Source: an uncultured Bacteroides sp. (lineage in GTDB: Bacteria > Bacteroidota > Bacteroidia > Cytophagales > Cyclobacteriaceae). Taken from it: DNA of 64,000 nt. Below are positions 43,355 to 52,434 of the stretch, piece after piece. Where the stretch lies: contig CABHOV010000067.1 of the NCBI GenBank assembly GCA_902168185.1, positions 62,001-126,000 of the forward strand. Reading direction: 5' to 3'. Each line of letters begins with the position of its first letter. The stretch's first letter is position 1. The notes under the pieces were generated by a model. The model had not been told where the DNA came from, searched no databases, and worked only from the letters and a program-made list of their open reading frames with translations. A program made the position numbers and the translations under genes.

Positions 43355-46300
43355 ATGGGAGCGGGTGTAGAGCAGATTCATGAAAAGATAAAAGCTTTCA
43401 GAAGAAAGTACTATCTCAACATTTTTATAAGAGGCGCAATTTTGTCTCTTTCAATTCTCACATCATATTTTCTTATAGCCACATTGATTGAATATAATCT
43501 GTGGTTAAGTCCTTGGGCCAGGTTCTTGATTTTCTTTACTTTTTTTGCTGTAGCTATATTTTGTACGTACAGGTTTTTAAAAGAACCTCTGAGTTGGTGG
43601 ATCGTGAAACGCGGACTGGACGAAGAGCAAAGTGCTAAAATTATTGGAACGCATTTGCCTTCAGTAAATGACCGCCTTCTTAATCTAATCCAACTTCAAT
43701 CTGCTAAAAGTGACTCTGCTTTAATCTACGCCAGCATCGAACAGAAATCACAAGATTTTGCTCCTATACAATTCGATACATTTATTGACATCAAGGAGAA
43801 TAAAAAGTATCTGACATACTTGGTGCTTCCTTTTGTTGCAATTTTTGCCATCATCATTTTCAACAGCAGTATTCTTACACTTAGCACACAACGTATTGTA
43901 AATTTTACACAGCAGTATTCTCCTCAAGCTCCGTTTAAATTTCTTGTTTCCGAAAAATCATTGACTGCATTTTACAGTGAAGATTTACCAGTTACTCTCA
44001 CTTTAGATGGCCAAGCTATACCGGAAGACGCTTACATCATATCCGGTAATCAGAGAATAAAGCTTGATCATAAAGGCAATGGCGAATTCGTATATACATT
44101 TGAGAATGTTCAAACTGCATTTGACTTTCAAATAGAAGCAGCTGGTTTTTTCTCAGAAGTGTTCCACGTTTCACTTATCAATAGACCTGAACTGACACAG
44201 TTTAACGTTGAGTTGGAATATCCGCGTTATCTGCAGCGTCAACCCGAGAAAATTATCAATTCTGGTAACTTGGAAATTCCCGAAGGAACAAAGGTTCACT
44301 GGAATCTTTCAGCAGTAAATGCAGAAAAGGCGTCCATATTATTCTTGTCGGATAATATCTCCAATCCATTTCAATCATCTGATAACCAGTCATTTAACTT
44401 CCAAAAGGAATTCCGCAATCCAGATCAGTATGAAATTCTTCTGGAGAATGATAAGAGTAAAAACAGAGAGAAAATCTCGTATCGCGTTGATGTTGTAAAA
44501 GATCAGTATCCCCAGATCTCGGTCAACAATTTTAAAGACTCGATTTTATATCAACGTGTCGTTTTAGGAGGATCTCTCGGAGATGATTATGGTATTACGC
44601 AATTGGCTCTTCATTTCAGAATAAGGAATGAGAACCAAAAAGAGATATTATCAAAGTCAATTAACATTCCGATATCGAAGGGACAAAACCAACAGAGCTT
44701 CTTTTATAATTGGTCTGTCGATTCACTGAAACTTAATCCTGGGGAGCAATTAGAGTATTATTTGCAGGTTTGGGACAATGACGGTGTTAATGGCCGCAAA
44801 TCAACAAAGACTGGTTATTATACATTCTTACTTCCCTCCAAAGACAATCTGGTCACTGAAATTAATAATTCGCAGAGCCAGACTGAGCAAAAAATCAATC
44901 AGAGTGAAACTAAAGCGAACAAGCTTCAAGACCAGATTGAGCAAGCTCACCAAAAGCTGAAAGGCAAACAAAATCTTGACTGGCAGGATAAAAAGATGCT
45001 GGATGATATTATTCAGCAAAAGCAAAGCCTTGATCAGATGCTCGAGCAAATGAAAGAGGAAAATAAAATGCTTGAACAGAAGAAAGAAGCCTTCACCAAG
45101 CAAGACGAACGGATTCGCGAGAAAGCTGAACAAATTCAAAAGCTTATGAATGAATTGCTTGACGAAGAAACCAAAAAGCTTTTTGAAGAGCTTCAAAAGC
45201 TCTTAAAGGAAAATGCAGATGTGTCTAAACTTCAAAAAGTACTCGATAAGCTTAACCAAAACACAAACAACTTAGAAAAAGAGCTTGAGCGCACACTGGA
45301 GCTTTTCAAACAACTCCAATACGATTATAAGCTTGATCAAACAATTGAAGATTTAAAGGAGCAGGTCAAAGACCAAAAATCACTTCTGGAAAAAACTGAA
45401 TCTCTTGAAAAAGACAAATCAGGAAAAGATCAAAAGGGAGAAAACACTAAGGATCAGCAAAAGAACGAAGGTGGCAAAGACCAGCCTAATAACGAGAACA
45501 ACAAAGACCAACAGAAAGGGGAGAATCAGAAATCAGAAAGTCAGAAGTTAGCCCAAGAACAAGAAAAGCAAAACGAGGAGTTTAAAAAGACATCTGAAAA
45601 GATAGAGGATCTTAAAAAGCTAGGAGAAGAATTAGACAAGAATGAAGACTTACCTTCACAGGAGGATACCGAGGAAACCCAGCAGGAACAAGAGGAAAGC
45701 AAGGAGATGTTAGAGCAAAATCAACCTTCAAAATCGAAAACACCTCAACAGAAATCCATTCAAAAGATGGAAAAGATGCAACAGCAGATGGAAGGCGCTC
45801 AAAGTGCCATGGAGATGGAAATGGATATGGAGAACATGGAATCTCTCCGACAGGTTATTCATGGTCTTGTGAAGCTTTCTTTCGATCAGGAGAACCTCAT
45901 GAAAAATCTTGCTGAATTAAACCAGAGTGATCCTCGCTTTAACACACTTGCTCAACAACAGCTCAAATTGAAGGATGACGCAAGAGTTTTGGAAGACAGT
46001 CTGTTGGCACTTGGTAAGCGTGATCCTTTTATGGGCTCCGTTGTTACAAAGGAAGTCGGTGAGCTGAACGATCACCTTGACAAAGTAATTGAAGCGAACC
46101 GCGAACGGAAAAGACCTCAAGCATCTACGGAGATGCAGGCAAGTATGACTTCAATTAATAATCTTGCTTTGCTCCTGGATGATCACTTTGATATGATGAT
46201 GCAAATGATGGCAAACGCAAAGCCATCGATGGGTAAGTCAAAGAAGAAAGGACAAAAGCCTAGCCTCAGTCAAATGCAGCAACAGCTCAATCAAAAGATT

Positions 46301-46756
46301 CAGGAATTAAAAGGAAGCGGTAAATCCGGACGGCAGTTATCTGAAGAGTTAGCAGAAATGGCTGCAGAACAAGAACGAATCAGGAAAGCACTTCAGGAAA
46401 TGCAGGAAAAGATGAAAGAAGGAGGTAAAGCCCCTGGAGGAGACTTACCCGCAAAAATGGAACAGACAGAGATGGATCTTGTTAATAAACAATTGACAGA
46501 CCAGCTTATCAGACGTCAACAAGATATCTTAACTCGTATGCTTGAAACTGAAAAGTCACAGCGTGAACAAGACATGGATGAAGAGCGTAAAGGAGAGACG
46601 GCCAAGGACTATGACAAAGAAATACCTAAGGCTTTTGAAGAATATTTGCGACTCAAGGAAAAAGAAGTAGAATTGCTAAAAACAGTTCCACCCAAGTTAT
46701 ACCCGTACTATAAGAAAGAAGTAGGGGAGTATTTTAAACGAATGAGCAACCAATAA
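43355..46756 (+). CDS. DUF4175 family membrane protein with long coiled coil
   Basis: This 1133-residue protein matches the DUF4175 family. Two helices lie at about 28-48 and 55-75 and a third at about 155-175, then a beta-rich region runs to about 500. A very long Gln/Lys/Glu coiled coil follows (about 500-700, then low-complexity K-D-Q-x-repeats at about 700-790), and a second helical region with Met/Gln-rich stretches ends the chain. DUF4175 function is unknown; it is conserved in Bacteroidota and often precedes ybeY-mnmG, as here. The next gene begins 15 bases later. Confidence 0.9.
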   Translation: MGAGVEQIHEKIKAFRRKYYLNIFIRGAILSLSILTSYFLIATLIEYNLWLSPWARFLIFFTFFAVAIFCTYRFLKEPLSWWIVKRGLDEEQSAKIIGTHLPSVNDRLLNLIQLQSAKSDSALIYASIEQKSQDFAPIQFDTFIDIKENKKYLTYLVLPFVAIFAIIIFNSSILTLSTQRIVNFTQQYSPQAPFKFLVSEKSLTAFYSEDLPVTLTLDGQAIPEDAYIISGNQRIKLDHKGNGEFVYTFENVQTAFDFQIEAAGFFSEVFHVSLINRPELTQFNVELEYPRYLQRQPEKIINSGNLEIPEGTKVHWNLSAVNAEKASILFLSDNISNPFQSSDNQSFNFQKEFRNPDQYEILLENDKSKNREKISYRVDVVKDQYPQISVNNFKDSILYQRVVLGGSLGDDYGITQLALHFRIRNENQKEILSKSINIPISKGQNQQSFFYNWSVDSLKLNPGEQLEYYLQVWDNDGVNGRKSTKTGYYTFLLPSKDNLVTEINNSQSQTEQKINQSETKANKLQDQIEQAHQKLKGKQNLDWQDKKMLDDIIQQKQSLDQMLEQMKEENKMLEQKKEAFTKQDERIREKAEQIQKLMNELLDEETKKLFEELQKLLKENADVSKLQKVLDKLNQNTNNLEKELERTLELFKQLQYDYKLDQTIEDLKEQVKDQKSLLEKTESLEKDKSGKDQKGENTKDQQKNEGGKDQPNNENNKDQQKGENQKSESQKLAQEQEKQNEEFKKTSEKIEDLKKLGEELDKNEDLPSQEDTEETQQEQEESKEMLEQNQPSKSKTPQQKSIQKMEKMQQQMEGAQSAMEMEMDMENMESLRQVIHGLVKLSFDQENLMKNLAELNQSDPRFNTLAQQQLKLKDDARVLEDSLLALGKRDPFMGSVVTKEVGELNDHLDKVIEANRERKRPQASTEMQASMTSINNLALLLDDHFDMMMQMMANAKPSMGKSKKKGQKPSLSQMQQQLNQKIQELKGSGKSGRQLSEELAEMAAEQERIRKALQEMQEKMKEGGKAPGGDLPAKMEQTEMDLVNKQLTDQLIRRQQDILTRMLETEKSQREQDMDEERKGETAKDYDKEIPKAFEEYLRLKEKEVELLKTVPPKLYPYYKKEVGEYFKRMSNQ

Positions 46757-46771
46757 CAGGATTTACGGCAC

Positions 46772-47176
46772 ATGAACACGATCAGCATCCAGGTTCCATC
46801 CTTAATGGAGAACATTAGAATGATTGAAAGCTTTATCGACAATGCAAAGGAACGTTTTCATCTAGATGATGACATTTACGGCAACATTATGATTGCCGTA
46901 ACCGAAGCCGTCAACAATGCTATTAAACATGGTAATGCCAGTGACAAATCTAAGAACGTCCATTTAAGCCTATCCTTAAACGACAGCATGATTAAGTTCG
47001 TTATCAAAGACGAAGGCCAGGGCTTTAATTATCAGAACCTGCCTGATCCTACAGCACCAGAAAACATTGAGAAGCCAGGAGGGCGTGGAATCTTTTTAAT
47101 GAGACATCTTTCTGATGAGGTTGACTTCAAAGATGCTGGCCGTATAGTAGAACTCAGCTTTTATGTAAACTCCTAA
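46772..47176 (+). CDS. HATPase_c domain ATP-binding protein (RsbW-like)
   Basis: This is a 134-residue stand-alone GHKL ATPase domain: N-box E-A-V-N-N-A-I-K-H-G-N at about 50-60, G1 D-E-G-Q-G-F at about 90-95 and G2 G-G-R-G-I-F-L-M at about 108-115. The pattern is that of RsbW/SpoIIAB anti-sigma kinases, which phosphorylate an anti-sigma-factor antagonist. Its partner is not in the window. It shares one base (TAATG) with ybeY. Confidence 0.92.
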   Translation: MNTISIQVPSLMENIRMIESFIDNAKERFHLDDDIYGNIMIAVTEAVNNAIKHGNASDKSKNVHLSLSLNDSMIKFVIKDEGQGFNYQNLPDPTAPENIEKPGGRGIFLMRHLSDEVDFKDAGRIVELSFYVNS

Positions 47177-47595
47177 TGGCTTCCATTCGATTCTTTACAG
47201 AAGACGTCAAATTCAAACTCCCTCACCCAAGAAAGACTTCCCGTTGGATTAAAGAGGCTATTATGAAAGAGCGCAAGACTCTTGGCAACTTAAACTTCAT
47301 CTTCTGCTCCGACAATTACCTGCGTGAGATTAACATCCAATATCTCGATCACACAACCTTTACCGACATCGTAACCTTTGACACAAGCGAAGTGAAAGGA
47401 TCAATTGACGGGGATATCTTCATCAGCATAGATAGAGTAGAGGAAAACGCGTTCAAATTTCAAGTAGAGCCAGATCACGAGCTTCATCGCGTTATCATTC
47501 ACGGGGTTCTTCACTTGATAGGCTATTCCGACAAGTCTCCAGACAAGAAGCTTGTGATGAGAAAAAAGGAAGACACTTATCTATCTTTGCGCTAA
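47176..47595 (+). CDS. ybeY: endoribonuclease YbeY
   Basis: YbeY is a metal-dependent RNase needed for 16S rRNA 3' end maturation and ribosome quality control. In 139 residues the H-x3-H-x5-H metal motif appears as H109-G-V-L-H113-L-I-G-Y-S-D119. The third ligand is Asp in place of His, a variant I believe is common in Bacteroidota. A parS-like palindrome begins on the last base of the stop codon. It starts one base inside the HATPase stop. Confidence 0.93.
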   Translation: MASIRFFTEDVKFKLPHPRKTSRWIKEAIMKERKTLGNLNFIFCSDNYLREINIQYLDHTTFTDIVTFDTSEVKGSIDGDIFISIDRVEENAFKFQVEPDHELHRVIIHGVLHLIGYSDKSPDKKLVMRKKEDTYLSLR

Positions 47596-47610
47596 GTTCC
47601 ACGTGAAACC
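47595..47610. other. parS-like ParB binding site 1
   Basis: The core GTTCCACGTGAAAC (47596-47609) matches the parS core GTTNCACGTGAAAC; only the outermost bases differ from the 16-base consensus. It begins at the last base of the ybeY stop. Confidence 0.8.
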
Positions 47611-47631
47611 TAATGATAACATAAGCAATAC

Positions 47632-47647
47632 TGTTCCACGTGAAACA
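47632..47647. other. parS site 2, perfect consensus
   Basis: TGTTCCACGTGAAACA is an exact match to the 16-base bacterial parS consensus (TGTTNCACGTGAAACA), the loading site for ParB in chromosome segregation. Confidence 0.9.
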
Positions 47648-47685
47648 AAATGTGGAAATGTGGATGAATTTTGTGGGCAACTTTT

Positions 47686-47701
47686 CGTTCCACGTGGAAC
47701 T
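47686..47701. other. parS-like site 3, perfect 14-base palindrome
   Basis: GTTCCACGTGGAAC (47687-47700) is fully symmetrical and differs from the parS core by one base (GTGG for GTGA). It lies 30 bases before the mnmG start. Confidence 0.7.
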
Positions 47702-47730
47702 TTATCAATAGACACCTTCTTAAAGTAAAC

Positions 47731-49596
47731 ATGATGTTTTCAGAGTACGATGTAATAATTGTTGGGGCGGGGCATGCTGGTTGTGAAGCAGCGCATGCGG
47801 CCTCAACTATGGGGTCAAAGGTTCTTCTTATTACTATGAATATGAACACCATTGCGCAGATGTCTTGTAACCCAGCAATGGGGGGCGTCGCTAAAGGTCA
47901 AATAGTAAGGGAGATTGATGCCTTGGGTGGTTTGTCGGGAATCATATCTGACAAGTCCATGATCCAATTCCGAATGTTGAATCGATCAAAGGGTCCTGCG
48001 ATGTGGAGTCCCCGTACCCAGAACGATAGAATGCGATTCTCAGAAGAATGGCGTTTGGCCCTTGAAAGAACGCCTAATCTGGACTTCTGGCAAGAAATGG
48101 TAAAGGAGATTCTTGTCGAAGATGGAAGGGCTGTCGGTGTACGTACTAACTTGGGGATAGAAATCAGATCTAAATCTGTGGTACTTACTAATGGAACATT
48201 TCTAAACGGTAAAATTCATATTGGCGAGAAAAGTTTTGGTGGCGGTCGCGCAGCTGAGAATGCAGCTACAGGAATAACAGAACAGTTGATATCCTTAGGA
48301 CTTGAAGCTGGAAGAATGAAGACTGGAACGCCACCCCGCATCGATGGAAGAAGTCTTGACTATTCTAAAATGGAAGAGCAGCCAGGAGATGAAAACCCAG
48401 GCAAGTTCTCATACAGTGATACCCAACCGTTGCAAAAACAAGCCAGCTGCTGGATTACATATACAAATGATACCGTCCATGACGAATTGAAAAAGGGATT
48501 TGAAAAGTCTCCTATGTTTCAAGGAAGGATAAAAGGACTGGGTCCGAGGTACTGCCCTTCTATTGAAGACAAGATAAATCGGTTTGCTGAACGTGAACGT
48601 CATCAGATATTCGTAGAACCAGAAGGATGGAACACTGTAGAGATATACGTAAATGGATTCTCTACTTCACTTCCGGAAGACGTACAGTATCGTGCCTTAA
48701 CCAAGATACCCGGATTTGAAAAAGCCAAAATGTTCCGCCCAGGCTATGCCATAGAATATGACTTCTTTCCGCCAACACAGTTAAACCTAAGTCTTGAAAC
48801 ACAGCTCATTCAAAACTTATACTTCGCTGGGCAGATCAATGGAACAACCGGCTACGAAGAGGCCGCTTGCCAAGGACTCATGGCAGGGATAAATGCGCAC
48901 AACAAAGCGCATGGGAAAGAGCCCTTCGTCTTAAAGAGATCTGAAGCATACATCGGAGTTCTGATTGATGACCTTGTTAACAAAGGCACACAAGAACCTT
49001 ATCGCATGTTTACCTCCCGTGCTGAGTATAGAATATTGCTCAGGCAGGATAACGCGGATATAAGACTAACAGAGTTAGGCCACCAATTGGGCTTAGCTTC
49101 AGACGATAGACTAAAGTCAGTACTGGACAAAAAGCGTGATGTTCAAACACTTCTTCAACAGTTAAAAAAACATAAGGTTGATCCCGCTGATGTCAACGAA
49201 AGCCTAACTGGTTTCAACACCTCTGGTATATCCGAGAAAGTGAATATTGCACATCTCCTGAAAAGGCCTCAACTCACAATGAAGGAAGTAAAAACATTCG
49301 GTCAAGATGTAAGCGATTTACTGGATCAATATTCCATCGAAGTACAAGAACAGGCGGAAATTATTATCAAGTATGAGAATTACATAGAGCGGGAACAGCA
49401 ACTTGCCGAGAAGATCGGAAGCCTTGAGGACTATAAAATCAAAAATGATTTTGACTACGATCGTGTAAAGGCATTATCTCTAGAGGCTCGGGAAAAACTA
49501 AAAAAGATAAAACCAGAAACACTCGGCCAGGCAACCAGGATCAGTGGAGTGTCACCATCTGATATTTCTGTATTAACTATTTACTTAGGAAAATGA
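47731..49596 (+). CDS. mnmG: tRNA uridine-5-carboxymethylaminomethyl modification enzyme MnmG (GidA)
   Basis: MnmG, with MnmE, modifies U34 of several tRNAs using FAD and folate. The start at 47731 gives M-M-F-S-E-Y-D-V-I-I-V-G-A-G-H-A-G-C-E-A-A, the usual N-terminus; a 20-residue upstream frame would run through the third parS site. The 621 residues include the FAD fold at 7-20, S-C-N-P-A-M-G-G-V-A-K-G at about 45-56, F-R-M-L-N-R-S-K-G-P-A, and G-T-P-P-R at about 200. The family also carries the C-terminal helical domain that contacts MnmE. mnmG beside parS sites is a common origin-proximal arrangement. It overlaps the next gene by ATGA. Confidence 0.97.
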   Translation: MMFSEYDVIIVGAGHAGCEAAHAASTMGSKVLLITMNMNTIAQMSCNPAMGGVAKGQIVREIDALGGLSGIISDKSMIQFRMLNRSKGPAMWSPRTQNDRMRFSEEWRLALERTPNLDFWQEMVKEILVEDGRAVGVRTNLGIEIRSKSVVLTNGTFLNGKIHIGEKSFGGGRAAENAATGITEQLISLGLEAGRMKTGTPPRIDGRSLDYSKMEEQPGDENPGKFSYSDTQPLQKQASCWITYTNDTVHDELKKGFEKSPMFQGRIKGLGPRYCPSIEDKINRFAERERHQIFVEPEGWNTVEIYVNGFSTSLPEDVQYRALTKIPGFEKAKMFRPGYAIEYDFFPPTQLNLSLETQLIQNLYFAGQINGTTGYEEAACQGLMAGINAHNKAHGKEPFVLKRSEAYIGVLIDDLVNKGTQEPYRMFTSRAEYRILLRQDNADIRLTELGHQLGLASDDRLKSVLDKKRDVQTLLQQLKKHKVDPADVNESLTGFNTSGISEKVNIAHLLKRPQLTMKEVKTFGQDVSDLLDQYSIEVQEQAEIIIKYENYIEREQQLAEKIGSLEDYKIKNDFDYDRVKALSLEAREKLKKIKPETLGQATRISGVSPSDISVLTIYLGK

Positions 49597-50480
49597 TAAG
49601 CATTAAAATCTGCCCCATTTGCAACACTTCAAACTTCACTAATCAATTTAACGGCACAGACAACACCGTATCTCATGAGAAATTCGCAGTGATCAAATGC
49701 AATACATGCTCACTTCTAATTACCAGCCCAAGACCAGAGGATAGCAAAATAGGAGAATACTATTTATCGGAAGACTACATATCACACTCCGCTAAACCCA
49801 AAAGCGCCATTGATAAGATATACCTGATCGCCCGAAACTATACACTTGAATGGAAACAGAAGTTATTAAAACAGCACTCACAAAAGACAGCCGGAAAAAT
49901 ACTCGACTATGGATGTGGTACTGGAACATTCCTACAATCGTGCAAAAGCTATGGGTGGAATGTTTTCGGTGTTGAACCGTCTGATTTAGCAAGGAAAGAA
50001 GCTGAGAAATCAATACAACAAACTGTATATCAGTCACTTAATTCTTTACAAGAAGATTCATTTGACACTATAACGTTGTGGCACGTCCTGGAACACGTTC
50101 CAGACCTCGATAACACAATTCAACAATTAAGATCCAAACTAGGTGACACTGGCACAATGTTTATTGCTGTACCAAACCATTCGAGCTGGGATGGAAACAA
50201 TTATAAAGAAGACTGGGCTGGATATGATGTCCCAAGACATCTATGGCATTTTTCACGTGAAAACATGAGCATGCTTATGAAGAAAAATGGTCTGAGAGTT
50301 GAGCGCACAATACCAATGAAACTCGATTCATTTTATATTTCTCTCCTCAGCGAAAAATATAGAAGAGGCACGAACACAATAGGAGGTATGCTATCTGCAG
50401 TTATTAATGGAATGAAATCTAATATGCTTGCCAGAAAGACTGGCGAATATTCTAGCCTGATTTATATAATTAAGAAATGA
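49593..50480 (+). CDS. class I SAM-dependent methyltransferase with N-terminal zinc ribbon
   Basis: The 295 residues open with two CxxC pairs, C7-P-I-C10 and C-N-T-C at about 36-39, likely a zinc ribbon. A Rossmann methyltransferase domain follows with motif I I-L-D-Y-G-C-G-T-G-T-F-L at about 103-114, E-P-S at about 129, and L-W-H-V-L-E-H-V at about 165. This is the Methyltransf_23/C-methyltransferase-like group, which includes sugar and polyketide methyltransferases; the substrate here is unknown. It overlaps both neighbours by four bases, so mnmG, this gene and the lipoprotein gene form one translational unit. A TTTTCACGTGAAAA palindrome lies inside it at 50250. Confidence 0.9.
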   Translation: MISIKICPICNTSNFTNQFNGTDNTVSHEKFAVIKCNTCSLLITSPRPEDSKIGEYYLSEDYISHSAKPKSAIDKIYLIARNYTLEWKQKLLKQHSQKTAGKILDYGCGTGTFLQSCKSYGWNVFGVEPSDLARKEAEKSIQQTVYQSLNSLQEDSFDTITLWHVLEHVPDLDNTIQQLRSKLGDTGTMFIAVPNHSSWDGNNYKEDWAGYDVPRHLWHFSRENMSMLMKKNGLRVERTIPMKLDSFYISLLSEKYRRGTNTIGGMLSAVINGMKSNMLARKTGEYSSLIYIIKK

Positions 50481-52180
50481 GTTTCCGAAGAAATCTACAC
50501 TGGTTAATCTATCCTCTCTTCATACTTTCTTGCGCAAGGCAAACATCACCAACCGGTGGTCCAAAAGATACGATACCCCCAATACTTGTCAGATCATTCC
50601 CCGCTAAGCAACAAATCAACTTTAAAGGAGACAAAATAGAATTACTCTTCAATGAGATGGTAGCTGTGAGCAATCCTAAAGAGCAAGTTATAATAACACC
50701 AGATGTAGGTAAAGATTACGAGATAACCGCCAACAAAAATAAAGTTACCCTCACGCTTAAAACCAAATTAAAGGACAGCACAACATACTCTTTCAACTTT
50801 AGAGATGCAGTGCAAGATATCACCGAAAAAAATCCAGCTGTTAATCTAAAGTTGGCGCTTAGTACGGGATCATACATCGATTCATTATCCGTCCAAGGTA
50901 AAACCTTTGATCCGATAAAAAACAAAGATTTAAAAGACATCACTGTAGCACTTTATCAAAGTGACACTTTCAATATCTTAAAACACAAAGCTGTATATAT
51001 AACAAAGAGCAATGAAAAAGGAGACTATATAATAGAGAACCTAAAACCCGGAACTTATTATATATATGCCATCGATGACAAGAACAGGAACTTGCTAATA
51101 GACAGCAAAACAGAAATCTACGGATACTTGATTGACAGCATCAACTTAACAGCCAACATAAAAGCAGTAACCATACCGTTGGTTAAACTTGACGCCAGAA
51201 CATTAAAGTTTACTAACTCAAGACCCTACAATACTTACTTCAATATCAAGACCTCCAAGAATCTCAAGTCTTACAAACTCACATCTCCAGGTGAAGTGAT
51301 TCTCTCTTCATTTGGAGACGATCAAGCAAACATAAAAGTATACAACACCTTTGATACGAAGGATAGCGTTGCCGTTAGGTTCCAAGCATTAGATAGTATC
51401 AATAATACATTAGACACAACTCTCTATGCAAAATTTAATCAGCGTGAAGTGAAGCCCGAAGCATTCACGATTAAATCGGAAGGTTTTAAAGTAATTGCCA
51501 ACAAAGGAATCATCAAAGGAAAAATACAATTCAACAAACCATTGCTTGACATTAGATTCGACAGTATTATTTATAGAATAGACTCTATGAAGACTGTAAC
51601 ATTTTCACGTGAAAACATTTCATGGGATAGCCTTCACAATAAGCTAACACTGGAAAAAACCTTTGACAAAACCCTTCTTGAAAAACCTAAAGAATCAGAA
51701 ATACCGGTTAATCAAAAACAACCACCTTCCAAACCTTCTAAAGATTCCAAATCAACACCTAAGAAAATAATTAACAATCAACTCTATATAGGTGACGCAT
51801 CATTTATAAGTATTGAACTTGACAGCTCAAAAAGATTTGAAGAACAACTACGTCCCCAAACTCTCGAAGAAAGCGGCATCTTATTTATTGAGATCGAAAC
51901 AACGCAACCTCACTATATAATAGAGTTGTTGGATAAGAACTTCAATTTAGTTTCATCACAACACGACATCAAGAAAACAAGCTTCGAAGACTTAACTCCA
52001 GGTGAATATCAGATCCGTCTTATAATAGATAAAAACAACGATGGCAAATGGTCACCAGGTAACTACTTGACCAAAGACGAACCAGAACCAATCCGCTTCT
52101 ATACCAACGAAAAGAGGTCCTCCGTTATAAATCTAAAGGCCAATTGGGAGGTAGGACCTTTGTTGATAAAGTATCCATAA
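50477..52180 (+). CDS. Ig-like (Big_5/SbsA) domain lipoprotein
   Basis: This 567-residue lipoprotein has lipobox L-S-C with Cys19, then P-T-G-G-P-K-D-T-I-P-P at about 25-35, the usual lead-in of Bacteroidota Big_5/SbsA Ig-like proteins. The first Ig-like domain (about 35-135) has I-E-L-L-F-N-E-M-V and T-Y-S-F-N-F. A carboxypeptidase-regulatory-like segment (G-D-Y-I-I-E-N-L-K-P-G-T-Y-Y) lies at about 185-200, and further beta domains follow, with a Pro/Lys linker at about 415-430. It is outer-membrane or surface anchored, and its role is unknown. The gene is AT-rich and poor in G on this strand. It overlaps the methyltransferase gene by four bases. Confidence 0.9.
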   Translation: MSFRRNLHWLIYPLFILSCARQTSPTGGPKDTIPPILVRSFPAKQQINFKGDKIELLFNEMVAVSNPKEQVIITPDVGKDYEITANKNKVTLTLKTKLKDSTTYSFNFRDAVQDITEKNPAVNLKLALSTGSYIDSLSVQGKTFDPIKNKDLKDITVALYQSDTFNILKHKAVYITKSNEKGDYIIENLKPGTYYIYAIDDKNRNLLIDSKTEIYGYLIDSINLTANIKAVTIPLVKLDARTLKFTNSRPYNTYFNIKTSKNLKSYKLTSPGEVILSSFGDDQANIKVYNTFDTKDSVAVRFQALDSINNTLDTTLYAKFNQREVKPEAFTIKSEGFKVIANKGIIKGKIQFNKPLLDIRFDSIIYRIDSMKTVTFSRENISWDSLHNKLTLEKTFDKTLLEKPKESEIPVNQKQPPSKPSKDSKSTPKKIINNQLYIGDASFISIELDSSKRFEEQLRPQTLEESGILFIEIETTQPHYIIELLDKNFNLVSSQHDIKKTSFEDLTPGEYQIRLIIDKNNDGKWSPGNYLTKDEPEPIRFYTNEKRSSVINLKANWEVGPLLIKYP

Positions 52181-52295
52181 CTTGTTAATAAGTATTGATA
52201 ACGTGGATGAAATCACCAAAAAATACGTTTCCAATAATTCTATCAACATCAATGTTTATACAAGTGATGTTACCAACATGCATTAACAATGCATA

Positions 52296-52304
52296 TTGTC
52301 CACA
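52296..52304 (+). promoter_or_regulatory. DnaA-box-like site (one mismatch)
   Basis: TTGTCCACA differs from TTATCCACA at one position. Confidence 0.5.
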
Positions 52305-52418
52305 CATTAAATACCCACACTGATTAACTATGTTAACAACTTCTCAATCATTTGATAAAGAGAACTTTAAAACGTAAATTAATTCTACATTCACTCAACA
52401 CACCAAAAGGAGTAAAGC

Positions 52419-52427
52419 TTATCCACA
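52419..52427 (+). promoter_or_regulatory. perfect DnaA box
   Basis: TTATCCACA, the exact consensus for DnaA binding, 8 bases before the ATG of the TPR gene. Confidence 0.6.
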
Positions 52428-52434
52428 ATTCGAC

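Larger units (their letters stand above)
52181..52434. other. candidate chromosomal origin (oriC) region
   Basis: A 254-base gap with no gene and about 29% GC over 52201-52380 by hand count. It contains one perfect DnaA box and one near match, more relaxed copies (for example CGTGGATGA at 52202), and many TTAAC/GTTAAC runs suited to unwinding. It lies 4.5 kb from three parS sites, and composition changes across it. No dnaA gene is present. The origin call is inference. Confidence 0.5.
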
